10,651 nucleotides of DNA, taken from positions 1 through 10,651 of the forward strand of contig JBJXHH010000036.1 in the NCBI GenBank assembly GCA_046160675.1, written 5' to 3'. The notes beneath the pieces are model-generated. The model was not told where the DNA came from. It did not search any database and saw nothing but the letters and a program-made list of their open reading frames with translations. The translations under genes were made by a program, and so were the position numbers. Source of the DNA: JACMJP01 sp046160675. GTDB lineage: Bacteria; Bacteroidota; Bacteroidia; Chitinophagales; BACL12. Below are positions 6,008 to 10,651 of the stretch, in pieces (position 1 is the first letter of the stretch; every line of letters begins with the position of its first letter).

Positions 6008-7434
6008 GATGTTGGTTTTTTAAAAAATGATTTAATTTGTTTGAATTTCTGTATATACCAATCTGTGCTTACAACAGGAGCATCATTTTTTGCCTTTATG
6101 GTGAGATAAATACTAAAAGGAAAAATGATCATAATTGCGAGCCACATACCATTGAAAACCGTAATAACAGCCTGGTCAGCCATGCGCTCTCCGCTAATAT
6201 TTAATACATAAAATATTATGAAAATAAGGATTGAAAAAATTACGGGGAACCCGAACCCGCCCTTTCGGATAATAGCACCTAGAGGCGCTCCTACAAATAA
6301 GAAAACAAGACAAGCAAGTGACAAAGTGATTTTTCTATGAATTTCAATTTTATGCTCTATGATTTTTGAATCTGATGATTTTAACGTATCGTGAATATTT
6401 CTTGTATGCCCTTGTAAACTCCTTGCTGTTGTGGCGGCATTTGTAATAATTACCTTCCTGTCTTTTGCCGGAAGGACTTCACTGAAAGATGTTTTATACT
6501 CCAAAGAAATATTATCAGATAACACTTCAATGGAATCCCTGCTAAAGAAAAAATAGGGCTGTAATGTTTTTTTCAAAGGTTTCATTCTCTCATGAGTTTG
6601 CCTTTCTATGGAATCAATTGAAGTCTGTAATTGTTCCAGATTCATCATTTTGTAATGATTTCTGTACATCTCCTCACCCGACTCTTGCATTTGAAACCCA
6701 CTTAAATCCAAAATTTTCTCCCACTCACCAAACTCCATTCGCATAAATTCCTTCGTTTTGCTTTTTTGCTGAGGTTTTAACTGTTCGTATTGCTTTCCAT
6801 TATACATTTTCATAACCAGGTTCAGTTCATCTGCACTGGGTTTCATTTCACCATGTTCCGCAATAAGTACATTATCTGATTGCTGTCCCTTTTTTTCTTC
6901 ATAGATTGTTACATCTTTTACATGAATATTATCTTCAGCTTTGTTACCAATCAAAATTGTATATCCTTCAATATCACTATAAAATTCCTGGGGTTTTATA
7001 TTGAGTGCGGGTTTTTGCCTTGTTATATCCCTTAATGTAGACCAGAATTTTAAAGAGGCGCCTGGTAATACAAAATTTGAAAACATAAATGCCCCAATGG
7101 TTATAAATACGCCAACCACCATAGTGCTGCGCATAAACCTGAACATAGAAATACCCGCAGACTTTAGTGCCACTAATTCAAAACGTTCCCCAAGGTTTCC
7201 GTACAACATAATAGAGGAAAGAAGTGTTGCTAAAGGCAATGCAAGCGGAATAAGATTAGCAGAAGCGTAAAACAGGAGTTTTAGAATGATGAACCATTCC
7301 AGGCCCTTCCCGACAAGGTCATCGATATACTTCCATAAAAATTGTATAAGAAGTATAAACAGGGCAATAAAAAAAGTAACAATGAATGGCACAATAAACG
7401 ACTTGATGATATATTTGTCAATTTTATTAACCAT
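6004..7434 (-). CDS. LptF/LptG-type permease of the lipopolysaccharide export system
   Basis: This YjgP/YjgQ-family protein is the membrane subunit that works with the LptB ATPase to lift lipopolysaccharide out of the inner membrane towards the Lpt bridge. The 476-residue sequence starts MVNKIDKYIIKSFIVPF, a typical N-terminus, and has three N-terminal helices (about 12-34, 48-75, 103-125) and three C-terminal ones (about 367-387, 395-413, 425-446). PLALPLATLLSS (63-74), NLGERFELVALKSAGIS (80-96) and FVGAPLGAIIRKGGFGF (380-396) are family signatures. The periplasmic part (126-366) is longer than in E. coli, with a charged, probably helical insertion at about 255-295, as is common in Bacteroidota. 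Whether it is LptF or LptG cannot be settled. The ATG at 7434 is used; an in-frame ATG at 7584 would add 50 residues read through the opposite gene and unlike the family. It is translationally coupled to the PAP2 gene. Confidence 0.95.
   Translation of the reverse strand: MVNKIDKYIIKSFIVPFIVTFFIALFILLIQFLWKYIDDLVGKGLEWFIILKLLFYASANLIPLALPLATLLSSIMLYGNLGERFELVALKSAGISMFRFMRSTMVVGVFITIGAFMFSNFVLPGASLKFWSTLRDITRQKPALNIKPQEFYSDIEGYTILIGNKAEDNIHVKDVTIYEEKKGQQSDNVLIAEHGEMKPSADELNLVMKMYNGKQYEQLKPQQKSKTKEFMRMEFGEWEKILDLSGFQMQESGEEMYRNHYKMMNLEQLQTSIDSIERQTHERMKPLKKTLQPYFFFSRDSIEVLSDNISLEYKTSFSEVLPAKDRKVIITNAATTARSLQGHTRNIHDTLKSSDSKIIEHKIEIHRKITLSLACLVFLFVGAPLGAIIRKGGFGFPVIFSILIFIIFYVLNISGERMADQAVITVFNGMWLAIMIIFPFSIYLTIKAKNDAPVVSTDWYIQKFKQIKSFFKKPTS
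7410..7417 (+). promoter_or_regulatory. Candidate -7 box for the 7441-8046 gene, inside the permease coding region
   Basis: TATATTTG fits TAnnTTTG exactly. It would start transcription near 7421, about 20 bases before the ATG at 7441. The box lies within the first codons of the divergent lptF/G-type gene. No clear -33 TTTG is seen. Confidence 0.42.
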
Positions 7435-7440
7435 TGCTGA

Positions 7441-8046
7441 ATGACTGACGATAATTTCTTTTCTGATGATGAAATAAGCCTTCTTTTTAATAAAGAAATT
7501 TTTTACACTAAACGCAGCGCTACAGAAAAATTGTATCTCCTGTTCAGTGAAATCATTGCTGTCATCAAAGATACTCCAATTCACAAAAGCTTCTTATTTC
7601 CTGACGGTACTGACTTTTCAACTGGGAAAATATCCAAAGGTGAGAATTATAAAGGGTCTCCCTATGTCATGCTGGACTTTCCAAAATTATTCAGCAAGGA
7701 TTCAATTTTTGCTTTCCGGGCCATGTTCTGGTTCGGTCATGGTTTCGTTTTCTCTATTGTAGTGGCCGGCAATGCTTTAAAACCATTGCAAAAAAAATTT
7801 CTTAAAAACAAAAATGGACTTCATCATCATAATATTTATTTTTCAATCTTTAACCATGCCTGGCAGCATGAAATACATAAAGACGCAAACATCCTGGTGG
7901 AAGAAATTTCTACCCAGGAAATGGAGCATCACATTAACAAAAATCACTTCATTAAACTCTCCTCAACAAGCCTAGAGGTTCAAAAAGAAAAACTAAAGAA
8001 TGATGTGTTGAAAAATTATGAATTGATGCTGGGCAGCTTTTTATGA
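7441..8046 (+). CDS. Conserved-looking protein of unknown function, 201 residues
   Basis: I cannot assign a function. The protein appears soluble, with an acidic, Phe-rich N-terminus, a patch KGENYKGSPYVMLDFPKLF (66-84), a hydrophobic aromatic stretch (about 90-110, FRAMFWFGHGFVFSIVVAG) that could be a buried strand pair rather than a membrane helix, a His-rich segment (HHH at 128-130, His139, His143, His146) and a charged helical C-terminus. It resembles uncharacterised Bacteroidota proteins I have an impression of, but I cannot name a family. The start is fixed: a TGA stop lies directly before the ATG at 7441 in the same frame. Only 6 bp separate this start from that of the divergent permease gene. 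The stop overlaps the stop of the START-like gene by 6 bp (8041-8046). Confidence 0.85.
   Translation: MTDDNFFSDDEISLLFNKEIFYTKRSATEKLYLLFSEIIAVIKDTPIHKSFLFPDGTDFSTGKISKGENYKGSPYVMLDFPKLFSKDSIFAFRAMFWFGHGFVFSIVVAGNALKPLQKKFLKNKNGLHHHNIYFSIFNHAWQHEIHKDANILVEEISTQEMEHHINKNHFIKLSSTSLEVQKEKLKNDVLKNYELMLGSFL
7566..7573 (-). promoter_or_regulatory. Possible -7 box for the permease-PAP2 pair, inside the 7441-8046 gene
   Basis: On the minus strand this reads TATCTTTG, an exact TAnnTTTG match. It would give a leader of about 125 bases, transcribed antisense to the start of the divergent gene. The -33 region does not match, so it may be chance. Confidence 0.25.
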
Positions 8047-8424
8047 AGCCCCTATACGCTTGATTAGATTTTTTATCTGGGTATCCCACAATTGTTTTTG
8101 CCCTTCAATTTCTTTTTCTTCGGCAAAGTCTGTTATATACAAAATTGTATCGTCAGTTATCTCCCCTTTTTCTATTCTAAATTCAAAGTATTTATCCTCA
8201 TCATAGTAATCCCACCTGTAACGGATAAAATCATCATCCTCTGTTGAGATCAGGTAAGCAATGTCAGTGTGCCCCCGCCAGGTGAAGGAATATGTTGTAC
8301 CTTCATTATCCACCTCTTCAGCAAACCACTGCTGCAGCCCTGTAGGATTTATCAAAAAGTTATACAACACCAGCGGCGAGGAGCGGATGATATATTCCAG
8401 GGTATATTTTTTTTGTTTTGCCAT
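8041..8424 (-). CDS. START-like (SRPBCC superfamily) domain protein
   Basis: A 127-residue cytoplasmic protein of the small START-like family that is widespread in Bacteroidota and has no established function. The helix-grip fold is visible as a first strand (KKYTLEYIIRS, 5-15), the helical segment SPLVLYNFLINPTGLQQWFAEEV (16-38), alternating strands (TTYSFTWRG, 43-51; DIAYLISTE, 54-62; FIRYRWDYY, 66-74; KYFEFRIEKG, 78-87; TILYITDFA, 93-101) and a long C-terminal helix (106-124). NPTGLQQWFAEEV is the family-like signature. The fold usually holds a hydrophobic ligand; AHSA1-type Hsp90 co-chaperones share it, but nothing here shows that role. Start ATG at 8424 has a good upstream promoter. It is convergent with the 7441-8046 gene, with stops overlapping by 6 bp. 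Confidence 0.9.
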   Translation of the reverse strand: MAKQKKYTLEYIIRSSPLVLYNFLINPTGLQQWFAEEVDNEGTTYSFTWRGHTDIAYLISTEDDDFIRYRWDYYDEDKYFEFRIEKGEITDDTILYITDFAEEKEIEGQKQLWDTQIKNLIKRIGAS

Positions 8425-8458
8425 TCTCTAAAAAAATGCGGCAGCACTTATAATGTTG

Positions 8459-8488
8459 CAAGTATAACAGTTTTTCGATGGATACAAA
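8459..8488 (-). promoter_or_regulatory. Promoter of the START-like gene
   Basis: On the minus strand TTTG (8485-8488) and TATACTTG (8459-8466, seven of eight matches to TAnnTTTG) are separated by 18 bases, close to the spacing expected for the Bacteroidota housekeeping sigma factor. The predicted start is near 8454, about 30 bases before the ATG. This is the only place in the window where I see both elements at the right distance. Confidence 0.6.
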
Positions 8489-8612
8489 ATAAAACACAAC
8501 TTTTTTTTCATACAGCCTCAAATACTACTCTCACTAAGCTTTGAAAGGAATCGGTATATTTTGCGAAACACCGTTCATATCGATCGGAATCCATCTTAAG
8601 CCTCTATTTCAT

Positions 8613-8620
8613 TAACTTTG
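8613..8620 (+). promoter_or_regulatory. -7 box of the GAPDH gene
   Basis: TAACTTTG, followed by CGCCCC, is an exact TAnnTTTG match, giving a leader of about 50 bases before the ATG at 8677. No TTTG sits at the -33 position. The rest of the 252-bp divergent region (8425-8676) holds only the START-like gene promoter and AT-rich sequence without further recognisable elements. Confidence 0.55.
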
Positions 8621-8676
8621 CGCCCCGATTACCCGCCAAAAAGAAGGCCTTATAAAAAGAAAAATAAACTTTATAT

Positions 8677-10125
8677 ATGAACAACTCTTACGAAGTACAG
8701 CTTAAACAGTGGAATAATAAGGAAAAGACCGCTGTAGAACTCAGTGCATTGGCAACACAACTTTGGTTTGACAGATCAATTGAGCTTATCATTTTTCGTC
8801 GCCCTTTAGTAGATGCAAGAGCCAGTGAAATTCTTAACCATCATTTATATGCACAAAGATTCCTAAATCTTCCGCTTGAAATTGAAATCACCCTGGCATT
8901 GGCAAAATCAATTTCAAAATTAGAAATGTCACCTGCAAGAATTGACATGGGCAGGCTAGGCAGGGAATGGCTGGAAGAGAAAGCAAAATACGCAAATGAA
9001 GATGCCTTTATCCATGAGAAACTCGGTACTTTCATTGGGAAAGATAAGTTAGTTCTCAAGCCAAAAGATGTCGTACTATACGGCTTTGGGCGCATTGGCA
9101 GAATAGCTGCAAGAGTCCTGATAAATGAGGCGGGCAAAGGCGAACAATTGCGTTTAAAAGCGATTGTAACCAGAAGCAACAGTGATGAAGATATTATTAA
9201 GCGGGCTAGTTTGATGCGCAAGGATTCTATTCATGGGAAATTCCATGGAACTGTTGTTGAAGACCTTGCTAATAAAGCCCTGATCATCAATGGTCAGATT
9301 GTTCATATGATTGCTGCCAACAACGCAGAAGAAATTGATTATACAAAGTATGGAATAGACGATGCCCTAATTATTGACAATACAGGTGTTACAAGAGACA
9401 GGGCAGGTTTAAGTAAACATTTACTTGCTAAAGGCGTAAGTCATGTATTACTTACAGCACCAGGCAAGGGAGATATCCCGAATATCGTACATGGAATTAA
9501 TCATGAAAAGTTTGATCCTGCTAACGAAAAAATATTTTCTGCAGCAAGTTGTACTACCAATGCTGTTGTTCCTGTAATTAAAGTGATGCAGGATAACTTC
9601 GGCATTAATCATGGGCATCTTGAAACTGTGCACTCATATACAAATGACCAGAACCTGCTTGATAACTATCATAAAAAATATAGAAGGGGAAGATCAGCCC
9701 CTCTCAACATGGTAATTACCGAAACCGGTGCAGCCAGTGCAGTTACCAAGGTTATGCCTGAAATGTCAGGCAAATTTACAGGCAACGCTATACGGGTACC
9801 CACCCCAGATGTATCATTGGCGATTATGAATCTTTCATTTGTAAAGCCTGTTACAAAAGAATCGGTAAATGAAGCCTTAAAACAAGCATCATTTTCTGGA
9901 GATCTTGTAGAACAAATTGATTACAGCTTAAGCAATGAACTGGTAAGTACTGATTGTATAGGAAATACGCATTGTGTAATTGTAGATGCACCTGCTACCA
10001 TTGTTGCACCTGATGGAAAATCTGCCGTATTGTATTGCTGGTACGATAATGAGTTCGGGTATACAAAACAAGTAGTTCGTTTAGCTAAATATCTGAGTGG
10101 TGTAATAAGGCTGAGATATTATTAA
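8677..10125 (+). CDS. gap: Glyceraldehyde-3-phosphate dehydrogenase, long form with N-terminal extension
   Basis: Oxidises glyceraldehyde 3-phosphate to 1,3-bisphosphoglycerate with NAD(P)+, or the reverse in gluconeogenesis. At 482 residues it is about 150 longer than classical GAPDH. The extension (1 to about 128) is mainly helical, with no signal peptide. The catalytic core follows: VVLYGFGRIGR (132-142) binds the dinucleotide, SCTTN (291-295) carries the nucleophile Cys292, HSYTNDQ (319-325) holds the catalytic His319, RRGRSAP (336-342) and RVPTPDVS (373-380) bind phosphate, and CWYDNEFGY (454-462) is the C-terminal signature. After the second strand the usual Asn-Asp is replaced (AIVTRSN, 162-168), so the Asp that normally prefers NAD is missing, which may allow NADP(H). 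Such long forms are known in Bacteroidota. Start ATG at 8677 is preceded by a plausible promoter. ffh follows 81 bp downstream. Confidence 0.95.
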   Translation: MNNSYEVQLKQWNNKEKTAVELSALATQLWFDRSIELIIFRRPLVDARASEILNHHLYAQRFLNLPLEIEITLALAKSISKLEMSPARIDMGRLGREWLEEKAKYANEDAFIHEKLGTFIGKDKLVLKPKDVVLYGFGRIGRIAARVLINEAGKGEQLRLKAIVTRSNSDEDIIKRASLMRKDSIHGKFHGTVVEDLANKALIINGQIVHMIAANNAEEIDYTKYGIDDALIIDNTGVTRDRAGLSKHLLAKGVSHVLLTAPGKGDIPNIVHGINHEKFDPANEKIFSAASCTTNAVVPVIKVMQDNFGINHGHLETVHSYTNDQNLLDNYHKKYRRGRSAPLNMVITETGAASAVTKVMPEMSGKFTGNAIRVPTPDVSLAIMNLSFVKPVTKESVNEALKQASFSGDLVEQIDYSLSNELVSTDCIGNTHCVIVDAPATIVAPDGKSAVLYCWYDNEFGYTKQVVRLAKYLSGVIRLRYY

Positions 10126-10156
10126 ATTTGAAAACTCAGGGTTTGGCGGCTATCTT

Positions 10157-10173
10157 GTTGAATAATATTCAAC
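10157..10173. repeat. Perfect 7-bp inverted repeat between gap and ffh
   Basis: GTTGAAT (10157-10163) and ATTCAAC (10167-10173) are separated by AAT. Transcribed, it forms a short AT-rich hairpin followed by only three T residues, so it is a poor terminator. It may equally be an operator for ffh, whose ATG lies 33 bases downstream. No exact TAnnTTTG box is seen in the 81-bp gap; TTAGTTTAT at 10182-10190 is only a partial match. Confidence 0.35.
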
Positions 10174-10206
10174 TTTACACCTTAGTTTATAAAAAATAGC
10201 ATTGAG

Positions 10207-10651
10207 ATGTTTGAAAATTTAACTGACAGATTAGAATCGGCTTTTAAAAATCTAAAAGGCCAGGGCAGAATATCAGAGATAAACATTGCCACAACGGTAA
10301 AAGAGATTCGCCGTGCCTTAGTTGAAGCAGATGTTAATTATAAAATTGCCAAAGAGTTCACTGATAAAGTAAAAGACAAAGCCCTAGGTAGCGATGTTAT
10401 TACTTCTGTATCCCCCGGGCAACTGATGGTGAAAATAGTACAGGATGAACTCACCGAATTGATGGGCGGGTCTGCAACAGAGATTAACATTAAAGGTTCG
10501 CCGGGAATTGTTTTGATTGCAGGTTTGCAGGGTTCAGGTAAAACCACCTTTAGTGCAAAACTCGCCAACCATGTCAAAAGCAAACTAGGCAGAAACCCTT
10601 TGTTGGTTGCCTGCGATGTGTATCGTCCTGCAGCGATTAACCAATTGCAAG
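10207..10651 (+). CDS. ffh: Signal recognition particle protein Ffh, 5' part (cut by window end)
   Basis: Ffh is the SRP GTPase that binds 4.5S RNA and signal peptides of nascent membrane proteins and docks to FtsY at the inner membrane. The first 148 residues are present. The N domain (1 to about 90) has the four-helix pattern starting MFENLTDRLESAFKNLKG and contains the family stretch EIRRALVEADVNY (33-45). The G domain begins with GIVLIAGLQGSGKTT; the P-loop GLQGSGKTT is at 106-114. DVYRPAAINQLQ (137-148) is the G2/insertion-box region at the window edge. The remaining G domain and the Met-rich M domain lie outside. The frame is intact to the last base. The ATG at 10207 is preceded by a weak purine-rich ATTGAG. 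Confidence 0.97.
   Translation, partial: MFENLTDRLESAFKNLKGQGRISEINIATTVKEIRRALVEADVNYKIAKEFTDKVKDKALGSDVITSVSPGQLMVKIVQDELTELMGGSATEINIKGSPGIVLIAGLQGSGKTTFSAKLANHVKSKLGRNPLLVACDVYRPAAINQLQ

Noticed and set aside
7435..7584. N-terminal extension of the permease starting at 7584
   Set aside because: The extra 50 residues are the antisense reading of the divergent gene and do not resemble LptF/LptG N-termini.
8555..8563. TATATTTTG as a second promoter for the GAPDH gene
   Set aside because: The spacing inside the box is one base too long for TAnnTTTG, and the nearby TTTG at 8540-8543 is only 11 bases away; TAACTTTG at 8613 is a better match.
8841..9221. 126-residue antisense open frame inside the GAPDH gene
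   Set aside because: It lies wholly opposite clearly conserved GAPDH coding sequence and its composition (Ser-rich, basic) is typical of a shadow frame.

Overview
The window looks like a stretch of a Bacteroidota chromosome, most likely from the Chitinophagaceae or a close relative. This rests on four things seen in the sequence: exact TAnnTTTG (Bacteroidota -7) boxes upstream of several genes with no clear Shine-Dalgarno sequences, a fused RibBA protein, a long (482-residue) GAPDH with an N-terminal extension, and a small START-like protein of a type common in this phylum. The family-level placement is an inference.

Layout. Positions 2-289 hold the 3' end of a gene that enters from the left and consists, as far as visible, of a nearly perfect 11-residue tandem repeat (WDWTDNQKKNG). 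A hairpin and a 228-bp intergenic region follow, then an unrecognised 139-residue protein (518-937, +). Convergent to it is a three-gene minus-strand operon read from 4559 down to 969: a GT4 glycosyltransferase, a membrane GT2 glycosyltransferase (4-bp overlap) and ribBA (10-bp gap). A 58-bp divergent promoter region separates this operon from a soluble GT2 glycosyltransferase of the dolichyl-phosphate-sugar-synthase-like type (4618-5358, +). Next comes a minus-strand pair, an LptF/LptG-type permease followed by a PAP2 phosphatase that overlaps it by 4 bp and starts with TTG. Only 6 bp from the permease start, on the plus strand, begins an unrecognised conserved-looking 201-residue protein. 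Its stop overlaps by 6 bp the stop of the START-like gene. A 252-bp divergent region then leads to the long GAPDH gene, and the window closes inside ffh (signal recognition particle GTPase).

How the genes fit together. The middle of the window (about 2.2-7.4 kb) is envelope-oriented: three glycosyltransferases, a PAP2 lipid-phosphate phosphatase and an LPS-export permease. The right end is housekeeping: glycolysis and protein targeting. RibBA, which feeds riboflavin synthesis, sits at the end of the glycosyltransferase operon without a visible link in function. The genome is very tightly packed here: three pairs of genes overlap by 4-6 bp, and most gaps are under 60 bp.

I found no RNA genes, insertion sequences, CRISPR arrays or phage genes. 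The least ordinary items are the Trp-rich tandem-repeat protein end, the two divergent start regions where promoters must overlap coding sequence or each other, and the cofactor-site change in the long GAPDH. None of these amounts to a clear new system.
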